64,000 nucleotides of DNA from Bacillus pseudomycoides (GCF_022811845.1 NZ_CP064266.1:1178001-1242000); one strand, 5' to 3'; positions 43,823 to 53,643 are shown, counted from the stretch's first letter. The notes: generated by a model not told the origin, from the sequence alone. Translations and numbers: made by a program.

Positions 43823-44896
43823 TTAGAAATTTAAAAAGTTACTTTTATAAACAATGTTTAATGTTATTACATTCTCGTATGTATAGAAAATAAAATAAAA
43901 TACTAATATTGCATAATAAACTAGTTTTTGGTCTTTATCAGTAAATAATTTTATAATCCATGAAATTAAAATTAATTGGTATAATCCAAAATATATAGAA
44001 AATCTTGCAAAAATCCAATTTTGTGTTGAAATTACCATGAATACAAGTCCTAATATCGACATATTTACTACATAGTCACTTTTAGGAAATATTTCCCTAA
44101 GTTTCTCTCTTCCAATGTAAGCAATAATAATTGGAGGAATATTAACTCCAACTCTAAGTATATTTGCGCCGCCCTCAGAAAAGTTCTTGTAATCTCCATA
44201 CTGACTATCTCCTATGACTGAGAATAACGTATCTAAAAATTGATTAAACCCTATAACTATGAGTACAGAACAAAAAAGGGTTACATACGTTTCCCATGAC
44301 CATGCTTTTCTCCTAATCATAAAATATATTGGAATAAGGATAAGTGCAGTTTGATGTATTGTTGATGCAAATAGAATAATTAAAATATACTTTTTCCAGT
44401 TACCTTCAAATATATATTTTGTTGCAGCAAAAATAATTGCTGCTGCAAGAAATTGCCTTATCCCATTCATTGATATTAAATACATTCCACCTGTTATATA
44501 TACATATAAACTTAATTCAAACATTCTTGTATATTTATATAAAACCAATACAATAAGCACATTTGTTATTAGTGCCGTTACAAAAATCAATATTTGAGGA
44601 TCATTAGAGAACTGTTTTAAAATCATCTGAAGCACATTAAAACCCATATCTTTTCCTTCTTTTATATGTTCCCAATCAAACGTATCTTTTTTATAAGAAT
44701 ACATATAAAAAAAAGTATCTCCGATATTATTACGGAGACCAGACACCATTACAAGAATAACTATTGTCAAAAATACTAACAGCTTATTTGGCTTTGATTG
44801 AACAATGTGTGGTCCCATTATTACAGGAGTAGAAAAATATCTTGCTAAAAAAGAAAGAATATAAACTAAAGCCAGCGTAACCCAAAATATAAACAT
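43823..44896 (-). CDS. EpsG-family polysaccharide polymerase (Wzy type)
   Basis: A 357-residue integral membrane protein with about ten helices. It contains MVSGLRNNIGDTFFYMYSYK and MYLISMNGIRQFLAAAIIFA, the motifs of EpsG-type polymerases, where the arginines probably contact the glycan. It would join repeat units outside the membrane. It is intact, unlike the polymerase of the first cluster. AAAGGAA precedes the ATG. The 150 bases upstream (44897-45046) hold no feature I can support. Confidence 0.85.
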   Translation of the reverse strand: MFIFWVTLALVYILSFLARYFSTPVIMGPHIVQSKPNKLLVFLTIVILVMVSGLRNNIGDTFFYMYSYKKDTFDWEHIKEGKDMGFNVLQMILKQFSNDPQILIFVTALITNVLIVLVLYKYTRMFELSLYVYITGGMYLISMNGIRQFLAAAIIFAATKYIFEGNWKKYILIILFASTIHQTALILIPIYFMIRRKAWSWETYVTLFCSVLIVIGFNQFLDTLFSVIGDSQYGDYKNFSEGGANILRVGVNIPPIIIAYIGREKLREIFPKSDYVVNMSILGLVFMVISTQNWIFARFSIYFGLYQLILISWIIKLFTDKDQKLVYYAILVFYFIFYTYENVITLNIVYKSNFLNF

Positions 44897-45046
44897 TTTT
44901 AAATTCCTTTCATATTACAGATTGCAAATATAAAACTCTTTGCTATTCTTTGACCAAATAATTCAATAATATAGCCTATCAGTCCTATATTTCTCTTACA
45001 ATCTAAATACATGTGACAATAAAATACATAGTTAATTAAAGACCTA

Positions 45047-45949
45047 CTATTTATTTTTCAAAACAGTAGCTTTACTTGTCTTTTGAATATAAAAATGAAG
45101 CATAATCCCAAATGGTGTAGCCACCAAAGTAATAAATTTACATGGGGACTCAATGAGAAATTTATAGTTTTTGATCATCAAGTTGCTAGATACATAATGT
45201 ATAGATTCTCGAAATTTTTCTTTTAATGTAGGAGCATATTTCATAGCAACTTTTCTAAAGAATGAGAATCCTTGAGGATTTTTTCTATATTGCTTAATAA
45301 TGTTCATGCTAGATCCATCTGCTAAATACTCAACATGGCACAGAACTTTATTCATGATGAGTAACGGATGCTCTTGATCAATAAGAATATATTTATAACT
45401 TAGAGGACAGTACTTTTCGCCCGGAAATATTGGATATGATGGGGTTTTTCGTGTTAACTCTGATCGATAAACTAACTTTTTATCACCTGTGACTTTATAT
45501 TTCGCATGCAAATCTGTCAGTTTAGATTCCTTCACATGTTCCGGCATCATCGTTCCAATAACTTTTCCATTTGGATTAGCGTCTAATCCTATTATGCCAG
45601 CGTAATCATTACTTCCATACTCCTTCCAAAAACGAGTGATATTTTCAACGGCATCATCCGCCATATAATCATCAGAATCAATACAAACATTAAGTTCCGT
45701 ATCAATTAATTCGTAAGCAGTATTATGTGCCCCGTGCATTCCCTGATTCTCTTGATAATGATACTGGATTGAAATGCTGCCTTGGGAAATCCAATTTTCT
45801 ATTAACTCTCTTGTATCATCTGTAGATCCATCATCAATAATTAACCAAACAAAATCCTTACTTGTCTGTCGCTTTAAACTTTCATAACATAAATGCAGCG
45901 TGTAAGCACGGTTAAATGTAGGTGTAAAAATTGTAAGAGTAGGTTTCAA
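45047..45949 (-). CDS. Family 2 glycosyltransferase
   Basis: A 300-residue GT-A enzyme with TLTIFTPTFNRAYTLHLCYE at the N-terminus, LIIDDGSTDDTREL, the metal site CIDSDDYMADDAV near residue 100, and a C-terminal RKVAMKYAPTLKEKF region. The frame extends six codons to an upstream ATG pair, but the GGAGAG site falls after them, so the TTG at 45949 is the likely start. It lies between the GT-B-like gene and the EpsG-like polymerase. Confidence 0.87.
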   Translation of the reverse strand: MKPTLTIFTPTFNRAYTLHLCYESLKRQTSKDFVWLIIDDGSTDDTRELIENWISQGSISIQYHYQENQGMHGAHNTAYELIDTELNVCIDSDDYMADDAVENITRFWKEYGSNDYAGIIGLDANPNGKVIGTMMPEHVKESKLTDLHAKYKVTGDKKLVYRSELTRKTPSYPIFPGEKYCPLSYKYILIDQEHPLLIMNKVLCHVEYLADGSSMNIIKQYRKNPQGFSFFRKVAMKYAPTLKEKFRESIHYVSSNLMIKNYKFLIESPCKFITLVATPFGIMLHFYIQKTSKATVLKNK

Positions 45950-45979
45950 TTTACATCTCTCCATCAATCATCTAATCTA

Positions 45980-47071
45980 TTAAAATTCATCCCCTAATAT
46001 TGTTAATATACTATTTAATACTAATCTATCAGGTCTTACATATTCATGGTAATATCTATAATTGTTAATCATCATTTGATATCTAAAATTTTCATCATTT
46101 GATAAAGTATATATTTGATTTATACATTCTTCTGGTGTTTTAAAAACAAGATAATTTTGACCATCACGAAAATCACCTGGGACTTCATAATGTAATTCTT
46201 CCGTTACTATAGCCTTGCTTGCTGCAACATACTCCGCAAATTTCCAGCCAATAGATTGATGTAATCCCATAGTTGCAATACAAATTGCAGATTCTTTTAC
46301 CTTTCTTAGGTAATTATTCCGTTCAGTAGCTTTTCCGTCTTCTATAACAATATCTGCATAATTTTTATATGCAAATTCTGATGGTGCTACTCCTCCATAA
46401 AATTTATCTCCAAACTCTTTTCGACAAAGTCTAATGCATGTTGCTCGAAAATCATTAATATATGCACGTTCTTCCTTTTTATTCGAAGAAATTTGCCCTT
46501 CATAATCTCCATTTACATCCCATAGCCTAGCCATAAAAAGAATTTTTGAATCTATTTCCTTATGAGGTATATCTTCAAAAGAATTAATACGGTATAAACC
46601 ATTGTAATATTGAGACAACGGAACCTTCCGTATTATTTTCTTAATTTTCTCCCTAAGTGGATCTTGAGGCATCGGTGAATGCGCAATATTTCCAGGTATT
46701 GTAACCATATAATTTAATCCAAGAGGATAAATTTTTTCCTTATGCCTTAACTTTGAATTATAAAAACTATTAAAACTTCGCTTAAAGTAAAAGTCGTATT
46801 TTTCTAACAACACATTCATAAACTCAACATAATCCTGATTTTGCTTAAGCAAATTATCATAACCATCATTAACATCATATAACACTCGAGTTTTCCCGTT
46901 AATTATAACTTCCATCATATTATAAGGTAATTGATCTTGATGACTCTTACTAAGTTTCTCTATCCTCAAGTCTATTACTCCTTGTCGAGCAAGTAGAACA
47001 AAACCTGCAGTTATATTATAAAGATGCAGCGGAACTTCTCCTAGCCTAAGACAACATGAAACTCTTGACAT
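45980..47071 (-). CDS. Glycosyltransferase-like protein, GT-B C-terminal domain
   Basis: A 363-residue protein. Its C-terminal third (ICIATMGLHQSIGWKFAEYV, SKAIVTEELHYEVPGDF, ECINQIYTLSNDENFR) looks like a GT-B donor-binding domain of the glycosyltransferase 1 type, while the N-terminal part is less typical. The longer frame starts at a codon with no ribosome site; AAAAAGGAG lies before a tandem ATGATG, and the second (47071) has seven-base spacing. Function is inferred from the fold and position only. Confidence 0.7.
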   Translation of the reverse strand: MSRVSCCLRLGEVPLHLYNITAGFVLLARQGVIDLRIEKLSKSHQDQLPYNMMEVIINGKTRVLYDVNDGYDNLLKQNQDYVEFMNVLLEKYDFYFKRSFNSFYNSKLRHKEKIYPLGLNYMVTIPGNIAHSPMPQDPLREKIKKIIRKVPLSQYYNGLYRINSFEDIPHKEIDSKILFMARLWDVNGDYEGQISSNKKEERAYINDFRATCIRLCRKEFGDKFYGGVAPSEFAYKNYADIVIEDGKATERNNYLRKVKESAICIATMGLHQSIGWKFAEYVAASKAIVTEELHYEVPGDFRDGQNYLVFKTPEECINQIYTLSNDENFRYQMMINNYRYYHEYVRPDRLVLNSILTILGDEF

Positions 47072-47128
47072 CATTGTGCTCCTTTTTAATCCTTTAGACA
47101 TTATTTAAAATATAGAAGTTACTATTAA

Positions 47129-48229
47129 TTAAAGCGCTTGAAGATAAAAATTCTCAAGCCAAGTAGCCGATTCACTTATATCATATCCTTCTTTCTTGAT
47201 ATACCCTTCTACATCTTGCGTACGTTTATTGACACCCAATATATCCTGCGCCCATATTTCGGGGGAGGTATTTATGCTTTCAAAACTCACTAGACCTGCT
47301 CCCATATCTACTTCTTTAGTTATCGCATCCGAGATTACACAAGATAACCCAGCTCCTTGCGCTTCTATAAGAGTAACAGGCAATCCTTCATGAATGGATG
47401 GGAATGCAAATACATCAAAAGCTTGAAGTAAATGGTTGATATCGCTCCTTATGCCAAGAAACTTTACATTAGCCCCTAAATTTAATTCTTCCACTTTTTG
47501 TTCAATCTTTACCCGTAACGGACCATCCCCCACCAAAACAAGAACGGAATCTCTTCTAAGTTTAACTAACTGAGCAAACACTTCTATAAGGAATCCATGA
47601 TTTTTTTGATGCGCAAACCTTCCTACATGCCCTACTACAAAGTCATCAACTGTAAGATTTAGTTCCTCTCTTATCTGTTTTCTAATTTCGGGGGAAAATG
47701 AAAATTTTTCAAGCTCAATTCCATTTTTTAAAATCGTGGCAGTATCTGTTTTACCTGCAAATAACCAGCGAGATGCTGCATCCGAGCATGCTAGAAGATG
47801 TGTCGCACTTCGTAATATATACTTCCCCGCATACCACTTATATACTTTCGCAGCAACTCCACCTTCACTGCTAGTATTGTGACTATGTGCGATACGAACT
47901 TGTATACCGGCTTTCTTAGCTGCACGTAACACAAATCCACTCATCTTATCCATGTGTGAGTGTACAATCTTATATTCTTGATGGGATTCAAAAAAATTAT
48001 CTAAAGACTTTATGTATTCGTTATGACCACCATCAGTAATATATGGAATCCTGTGCACTTTCCCACCTAATTCTGATATTTCTGTATCGAAAACACCTTC
48101 CTTACAAGTAAGAAAATCAAACTGCACTTTATTTCGATCTATATTCCGGTACAAGTTCATAATAAGGGTTTCTGCACCACCGCGGTTCATATTGACTACA
48201 ACATGTAAGATTCTTAATGGACAACCCAA
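47129..48229 (-). CDS. Family 4 glycosyltransferase, EpsF-like
   Basis: A 366-residue GT-B enzyme with ILHVVVNMNRGGAETLIMNL at the N-terminus, VGHVGRFAHQKNHGFLIEVF, and FPSIHEGLPVTLIEAQGAGL in the donor site. It begins at TTG (48229), seven bases after GGAGG, and overlaps the end of the EpsD-like gene by 16 bases. It resembles EpsF of the B. subtilis operon in sequence type and near position. Confidence 0.88.
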   Translation of the reverse strand: MGCPLRILHVVVNMNRGGAETLIMNLYRNIDRNKVQFDFLTCKEGVFDTEISELGGKVHRIPYITDGGHNEYIKSLDNFFESHQEYKIVHSHMDKMSGFVLRAAKKAGIQVRIAHSHNTSSEGGVAAKVYKWYAGKYILRSATHLLACSDAASRWLFAGKTDTATILKNGIELEKFSFSPEIRKQIREELNLTVDDFVVGHVGRFAHQKNHGFLIEVFAQLVKLRRDSVLVLVGDGPLRVKIEQKVEELNLGANVKFLGIRSDINHLLQAFDVFAFPSIHEGLPVTLIEAQGAGLSCVISDAITKEVDMGAGLVSFESINTSPEIWAQDILGVNKRTQDVEGYIKKEGYDISESATWLENFYLQAL

Positions 48230-49368
48230 TCTAACGCCTCCGTTCCACTCATAAACATGGTGTAAATATAGCTCTTTTCTTCTAATACTTTATCGACGGC
48301 ATAATTATTTTCAATAATCTCACGACCAGACTCTCCGAATATGCCTTGTAAGCTACTATTTTCAGCAAGATATTTTATCTTTTCTGCCATTGTCTGTATG
48401 TCTTCACGACCTACTGTCCAACCGTTTACACCATTTTGAATTAACTCTTTATGGCCCCTGTTCTCACTGGCTATAACAGGCAATCCGCAAGCCATCGCTT
48501 CCATAATATTAACTGGTAACCCCTCACGTAGACTGGATGCAACAGAAATATCACAAATAGGTAAAATTTTTGCAATATCATTCCTATAACCAAGGAAATC
48601 TATCATTTCAAATACACCCATTTGTTTAGCTAAATTTTTGCAATCATTTATCAAAGGACCATTCCCAGCCAATAGAAGCCTCGCATTGGGAACATGATCT
48701 TTTATTAAAGCCAATGAACGAATCAAAAACTGCTGATTTTTATTTTTATTAAACTCAGCCGCATAAAACATCAAAAAATCATCCGGTTTATAACCCATCT
48801 CAATCCTTAGACAATTCTTTTGAGCCCCACTAACTGGTTTAAAATATTCTGTGTCCACTCCTACCCCATGAATTTGTTCAATTTTAGGTACTTTAAACTT
48901 TCGCTGAACAGCCAAGTTATAATCTTCTTGGTTAATTGTGATGAGGCAATCTGTATAATTTGCTAGCATTTTTTCAATTGGATAATATAACAGCCAATTT
49001 GCAAGCGGGGCACCTTTACAAAAATGAAATCCATGCGCAGTATATAAAACTTTTGTTCCATGCTTTCTAGATTTTCTTGCTGCCAAACGTGCAACGGCTC
49101 CTCCCATCGGGGTATGACAATGAATAATTTTATATTGATTTTCATCAATAATATCTTTCAGTTCTTTATAAGCCTTAATATTCTTAAATTGCAAAGGTGA
49201 CCTTTGAATAGAAATGTCATACTTCTTATCCACATATGGAAGTTCTATGTTGCCAGCAGCAGCAACATGGACTTCCCAGCCTTGTTCTTTAAACCATTTC
49301 ATATACGGCAAATGGAATGCTTTAAAATGAAAGTCTACCGTCGCACAAAATAATACTTTATTTTCCAT
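48214..49368 (-). CDS. Family 4 glycosyltransferase, EpsD-like
   Basis: A 384-residue GT-B enzyme with CATVDFHFKAFHLPYMKWF at the N-terminus, IIHCHTPMGGAVARLAAR, VLYTAHGFHFCKGAPL and SSLREGLPVNIMEAMACGL. Its position directly after epsC and its His-rich acceptor region match EpsD, which adds the sugar following the bacillosamine-type priming residue. The ribosome site is GGGTGA with a long spacer. Confidence 0.9.
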   Translation of the reverse strand: MENKVLFCATVDFHFKAFHLPYMKWFKEQGWEVHVAAAGNIELPYVDKKYDISIQRSPLQFKNIKAYKELKDIIDENQYKIIHCHTPMGGAVARLAARKSRKHGTKVLYTAHGFHFCKGAPLANWLLYYPIEKMLANYTDCLITINQEDYNLAVQRKFKVPKIEQIHGVGVDTEYFKPVSGAQKNCLRIEMGYKPDDFLMFYAAEFNKNKNQQFLIRSLALIKDHVPNARLLLAGNGPLINDCKNLAKQMGVFEMIDFLGYRNDIAKILPICDISVASSLREGLPVNIMEAMACGLPVIASENRGHKELIQNGVNGWTVGREDIQTMAEKIKYLAENSSLQGIFGESGREIIENNYAVDKVLEEKSYIYTMFMSGTEALDWVVH

Positions 49369-49485
49369 ATATATATCACCCTACAATTGTTATATTGTAA
49401 CTAACCACCTGTGTATACTTCATTCTCATTTCTCTACATAGTAAAACATAAGTCTAAGCATATATATGCAGATCAAAATCCATAT

Positions 49486-51300
49486 TTACATCATATTTTG
49501 TGGAGTTATATGACTATTTGCCAATGTCAATACACGTTTTCTTAATTCTGTCTTCTCGAGATTCTTATAAGTTTGGAGAACTGCTTCAATTTCGTTTATA
49601 CAAAGGTTCGATGTTTTACCTATATAAATTTTAGGGTGAATTTGTTGTTCATGTATTTCTTCTTTTTTCAATAGTTCTTCAAAGAGCTTCTCTCCAGGTC
49701 TTATTCCAGTGAACTCTATTTGTATTTCTTCTAGCGAATTCCCTGATAATGTAATTAAATTTTTCGCAAGATCTACTATTTTCACAGGATCTCCCATATC
49801 TAACACAAATATTTCTCCACCTTTAGCCAATGCACCAGCCTGTATTACAAGCTTGGACGCCTCTGGAATTGTCATAAAGTAACGAATCATATCTGGATGT
49901 GTAACCGTAACTGGACCACCTTGCTTAATTTGTTTTTTAAACAACGGTATAACACTACCGCGGCTTCCTAATACATTACCAAATCTTACGGCCACAAACT
50001 TTGTATTACTTGTTTTGTCCAAGTTTTGAATTACCATTTCAGCAAGCCTTTTTGTTGCTCCCATTACACTTGTCGGATTCACAGCTTTATCTGTAGAAAT
50101 CATTACAAACGTCTCGACTCCATTCCAGCTTGCCGCTTTTGCCACGTTTGTTGTCCCAATTAAATTGTTTTTGATAGCTTCTTCGGGGTTACGTTCCATC
50201 AATGGTACATGCTTATGTGCAGCGGCATGATAAACAACTTGAGGCTGATATTGACTCATTACTGACATCATTTTCAGGTCATCCTGTACATCAGCAATTT
50301 CTGTGGTAAAGACAATACCTGTGTCACCGTATAGCTCTTTCAATTCCATTTCGATAGAATAAATACTATTTTCACCATGACCTAATAAAATCAATTGTTT
50401 CGGGTTGAATTTTGCAATTTGACGACAAATTTCAGATCCAATTGAACCACCAGCACCAGTTACTAAAATAATTTTATTAGTAATAAATTCTGAAATACTT
50501 TCAATATCCAATTCAACAGGATCACGTCCTAATAAATCGTCTACTTGGACATCACGAAATTCATTCACTGAAACTTTTCCAGTCACTAAATCCTCTAGCA
50601 TTGGAAGAATTTGCGTTTTTATTTTTGTCTTGGAACATTCTTGAAAAATCATATTTAATGCTTTCTTGCTAAGTGAAGGAATTGCTATTATGATGCTATC
50701 GATATCTAATTGCTGAACAGCAAATTCAATACGGTCAATTCCTCCAATTACCGGTATTCCAAGAATATCCAGACCTTGTTTCTTTATATTATCATCTATA
50801 AATGCCACAGGCAGTAATTCAGTATCATTACTATTCAAAAGTTGCCTTACAACCATTGTACCTGCAGAACCCGCACCAATAATTAGTGTTCTTTTTTTGT
50901 CGTCCCCTTTTTGAATATAAGCATCTCTGAACATCCGCCATAGAAAACGTGATCCTCCAATCAGTAAAATATGAATCATCCACGTTACAACAAGGAGACG
51001 GAAATAAATATCTTGAACCAATATTTGTTGTACTACTGCTGTTGTGATAACAGAGAGTGTGATTGCTTTTAAAATAATTAGCAATTCTCCTATACTTGCA
51101 TACTCCCATGCTTTTTTATAAAGCTTATACATAAAAGAAAAAATATGATGGCTAAGTAGCAGAGTCATTGCACTCACTACGATGGGAAATGTTATGACAT
51201 TGAAATCAGCACTTACTAAGAAGCGACTAAAGAAAACCGTAGTTAATACGATTAAGGAATCAATTAAAATTAATAAGGATAATCTCTGACGATACGTCAT
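49486..51300 (-). CDS. epsC: Polysaccharide UDP-sugar 4,6-dehydratase, EpsC/CapD/PglF type
   Basis: A 604-residue enzyme. Four N-terminal membrane helices (residues 8-110) are followed by a first Rossmann domain (IIGAGSAGTMVVRQLL) and the catalytic SDR domain from about residue 290 with LVTGAGGSIGSEICRQI, STDKAVNPTSVMGATKRLAEM (Tyr replaced by Met, as in this class) and VRFGNVLGSRGSVIPLF. It converts UDP-GlcNAc to the 4-keto-6-deoxy sugar used by EpsN and EpsM. It is the first gene after the second EAR-like RNA. Confidence 0.93.
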   Translation of the reverse strand: MTYRQRLSLLILIDSLIVLTTVFFSRFLVSADFNVITFPIVVSAMTLLLSHHIFSFMYKLYKKAWEYASIGELLIILKAITLSVITTAVVQQILVQDIYFRLLVVTWMIHILLIGGSRFLWRMFRDAYIQKGDDKKRTLIIGAGSAGTMVVRQLLNSNDTELLPVAFIDDNIKKQGLDILGIPVIGGIDRIEFAVQQLDIDSIIIAIPSLSKKALNMIFQECSKTKIKTQILPMLEDLVTGKVSVNEFRDVQVDDLLGRDPVELDIESISEFITNKIILVTGAGGSIGSEICRQIAKFNPKQLILLGHGENSIYSIEMELKELYGDTGIVFTTEIADVQDDLKMMSVMSQYQPQVVYHAAAHKHVPLMERNPEEAIKNNLIGTTNVAKAASWNGVETFVMISTDKAVNPTSVMGATKRLAEMVIQNLDKTSNTKFVAVRFGNVLGSRGSVIPLFKKQIKQGGPVTVTHPDMIRYFMTIPEASKLVIQAGALAKGGEIFVLDMGDPVKIVDLAKNLITLSGNSLEEIQIEFTGIRPGEKLFEELLKKEEIHEQQIHPKIYIGKTSNLCINEIEAVLQTYKNLEKTELRKRVLTLANSHITPQNMM

Positions 51301-51440
51301 AATAGGCCCCCTCTCTCTAAATTTTATATATATAACAAAAGGAAATCCTCATAATTGTTATCTTAGAATTAACAGATTTATATATTGAATATGTCTAGCT
51401 AAACATATAGACAAGGAAAATAATCAATAACCAACTAATA

Positions 51441-51492
51441 CAAAGTTCCTATCTACAAAATCCTTTAGAAAGACTTTCTAGACAAGAACTTT
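51441..51492 (-). terminator. Hairpin downstream of the second EAR-like RNA
   Basis: On the minus strand AAAGTTCTTGTCTA pairs with TAGATAGGAACTTT (12 Watson-Crick pairs and 2 G-U pairs) around an inner AGAAAGTCTTTCT helix. No good T run follows, so it may act as a pause or be part of the RNA structure and not a terminator. Confidence 0.42.
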
Positions 51493-51502
51493 AAATAAAT
51501 TT

Positions 51503-51610
51503 GGGCATCCAACCCTCCCTCACACCATACTCTTGACGACTAACGTCTAAGGTTCTTCAACCCACAGTATGACCGAGTATCTCCATTGATAGCGGTAAGG
51601 AGACATCACC
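51503..51610 (-). ncRNA. EAR-like (eps-associated) antitermination RNA, copy 2
   Basis: About 108 bases on the minus strand, beginning GGTGATGTCTCC and ending GGTTGGATGCCC, in the 440-base gap between epsB and epsC. That is the known position of the EAR element in Bacillales, and the size fits. It aligns with copy 1 (14886-15001), with compensating changes in at least two helices. It should allow polymerase to pass terminators in the 23-kb operon that follows. Nothing else is supported in the gap apart from the hairpin at 51441-51492. Confidence 0.85.
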
Positions 51611-51741
51611 GTATCTATAATTTTTTATAGGGGGTCTTTCATTCTCTACCATAAAATATATGAAAAGCTTCTCATCCTTACGTCACACGTTAAGAAAGCG
51701 CTGTATTGTCATTTTATGTATAATTGATTCTAATAAATCTC

Positions 51742-52401
51742 TTATACTTTTTTATTTAGAATAGCCCCTACAAGCTTTCCTTTTGTTAAACCTAACGCCC
51801 TATTCGCTTCAACTGCTGCTTCACTAGCAGTTTGATAGCAACTTAACACCAACAATACTCCATCACATTGACTAGCTAGTATATTTGTATCTATAACCTC
51901 GAGAAGGGGCGGAGAATCAAATAAAATAATGTCATATTGCTCTATTGCTTTGCTAATTAAATTTTGCATAGATGGTAAACTAAGCATCTCAGCTGGATTA
52001 TTAATTTCGGGACCACTTGTTAATATATGTACATTTTTGATTTCGGTCTGAATTACCACTTTTTCTAACGTTGCTTTTCCCTCGAGAATATTTGTTAATC
52101 CAGATTTATTTTCTATTCCAAAAATCGCATGTAGTTCCGGAGTTCGCAAATCTGCATCAACAACTAAGACTTTTTCATCTTGCTGAGCCATGGAAACCGC
52201 CAAATTTGCGACAGTAGTGGTTTTACCTTCTCCATATCCAGGAGAAGTAATAATTATAGTTCTTGTTTTGTCAGTGCCAATTGCAAATTGAAGGTTAGTA
52301 CGAATTGTTCGATATTCCTCAGCCATCTTCGATTTCGGAGCGATATGAGCAATTAAATGACTATTATCAAGGATACGGCTTTGTTTTTTATTAAGAATCA
52401 A
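51742..52401 (-). CDS. epsB: EpsB-like tyrosine-protein kinase without a C-terminal tyrosine cluster
   Basis: A 219-residue BY-kinase domain with SPGYGEGKTTTVANLA (Walker A), VLVVDADLRTP (A') and IILFDSPPLLEV (Walker B). It ends LTKGKLVGAILNKKV and so has no terminal tyrosine cluster, unlike the kinase at 15878. It could phosphorylate other proteins, or be regulated through the modulator alone. It starts at TTG behind GGAGGGG and overlaps the end of the modulator gene by 11 bases. Confidence 0.9.
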   Translation of the reverse strand: MILNKKQSRILDNSHLIAHIAPKSKMAEEYRTIRTNLQFAIGTDKTRTIIITSPGYGEGKTTTVANLAVSMAQQDEKVLVVDADLRTPELHAIFGIENKSGLTNILEGKATLEKVVIQTEIKNVHILTSGPEINNPAEMLSLPSMQNLISKAIEQYDIILFDSPPLLEVIDTNILASQCDGVLLVLSCYQTASEAAVEANRALGLTKGKLVGAILNKKV

Positions 52402-53089
52402 ATGTTTTCCCCTCCACTATTACACTTTCTCTCTTATTTGTTTTATCTACTATATTATTTTTCTTCATTTGAGAAACACTTCCTAAAACGGGAACCGGTA
52501 ATAGCTTTTCAATGTTACGTTCCGATTTAATTGTTTCATCAAGAGAATCCAATATAAAGACTACTCCGATACTCAATATAAGACCGGCAGCCAAGGCCAT
52601 TTCTATCGCTTTTGCATGATTCAAGTTTATCGGTGAAGGATGCTCTTGTACTTTTGCTTCTGTTAAGATGCGGACATTCGAAAAATTTAGGATAGCATTT
52701 GCTTCTTCTTTATAAACATTTGCTGTAGCATTAGCAATTTGGGCTGCCTGAGCTGGATTAGTATCCACAGCCGTAATAACAAAAACCTGCGACTCTTCAA
52801 TCTTCGCAACACTGACCTGTCCGTTTAATGCGTCTGCTGATTTTGACGAATTTAATTGCTGGGCTACTTTCTCTAAAACAATAGGTTCCTTTATCATAAC
52901 TTTAAGTGTAGCTATAGCATCAGCATTGGCTGGAATAAGAATTCTTGCAGAAGACGCGTATAAAGGCGTTTTCATGAAAAAGCTATATATCCCACCAATA
53001 AATGCCGCTAATATCGTAATTACTGCAATAATCCAAAATTTTCTTTTTATAACATTAAATAAGTTTTTTAAGTTTATTTCCTTTTCCAT
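52391..53089 (-). CDS. epsA: EpsA-like Wzz/kinase modulator
   Basis: A 232-residue protein with membrane helices at about residues 17-37 and 170-192 around a Wzz domain; the proline motif EHPSPINLNHAK precedes the second helix. It is first gene of the eps-like operon, sets chain length and activates the EpsB-like kinase. GGAGGGG precedes the ATG. The leader of about 190 bases runs back to a good promoter at 53284-53312. Confidence 0.92.
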   Translation of the reverse strand: MEKEINLKNLFNVIKRKFWIIAVITILAAFIGGIYSFFMKTPLYASSARILIPANADAIATLKVMIKEPIVLEKVAQQLNSSKSADALNGQVSVAKIEESQVFVITAVDTNPAQAAQIANATANVYKEEANAILNFSNVRILTEAKVQEHPSPINLNHAKAIEMALAAGLILSIGVVFILDSLDETIKSERNIEKLLPVPVLGSVSQMKKNNIVDKTNKRESVIVEGKTFDS

Positions 53090-53283
53090 GTTTCCCCTCC
53101 ATTACTGTCTATTTAATTAATAAAAAAGCAAATCACAGGTAAATCAAACCGTATAACTTAAGTTAATCTTGATTACATCCAACATAATTTACTAAATTAT
53201 AAGCAACATGAATTTTTTAGTATATATTTTATTCTGAAAACATATAGCTTTTTCATTAATCTTAATATACTCATTTAATATTC

Positions 53284-53312
53284 ATTTTAGTTCTTGACAA
53301 TGAACCCGTCAA
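53284..53312 (-). promoter_or_regulatory. Sigma-A promoter of the eps-like operon
   Basis: On the minus strand TTGACG (53307-53312), exactly 17 bases, then TAAAAT (53284-53289). A second TTGACG lies 12 bases further upstream, so the -35 is part of a direct repeat that a regulator could bind. Elsewhere in 53090-53597 the sequence is AT-rich with no gene I can support. Confidence 0.6.
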
Positions 53313-53597
53313 TATAAATTTATACGTCAAATCCAATGATTATCTTAGTATATTTAATTCAATTACCCTTATATAAATTCAAAAATAACTTCATAAATAA
53401 TTATTTCAAAGAAATTAATTTTTCGTATATTCACATATTATAAGTTATTATTTAAAACTGAATTAAACAATATCCTACAAGTTTGACGACTGAAAAAAGA
53501 AGTATTATTAAAAAGCTAATTCCAAAAACAGATTCACCTTAACTGTTTACCCAACATATTGATTCTGATCCATAAAAATTTTAGCACCCTTTTCTAC

Positions 53598-53630
53598 AAA
53601 AAAGACTTCATTTCTAATGAAGTCTTTTTT
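53598..53630 (-). terminator. Terminator of the third galU
   Basis: A 15-base perfect stem (AAAAAAGACTTCATT and complement) with a 3-base loop and A/T runs on both sides, 14 bases after the galU stop. It can work in both directions. Confidence 0.88.
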
Positions 53631-53643
53631 ATATCGTTAAAGC

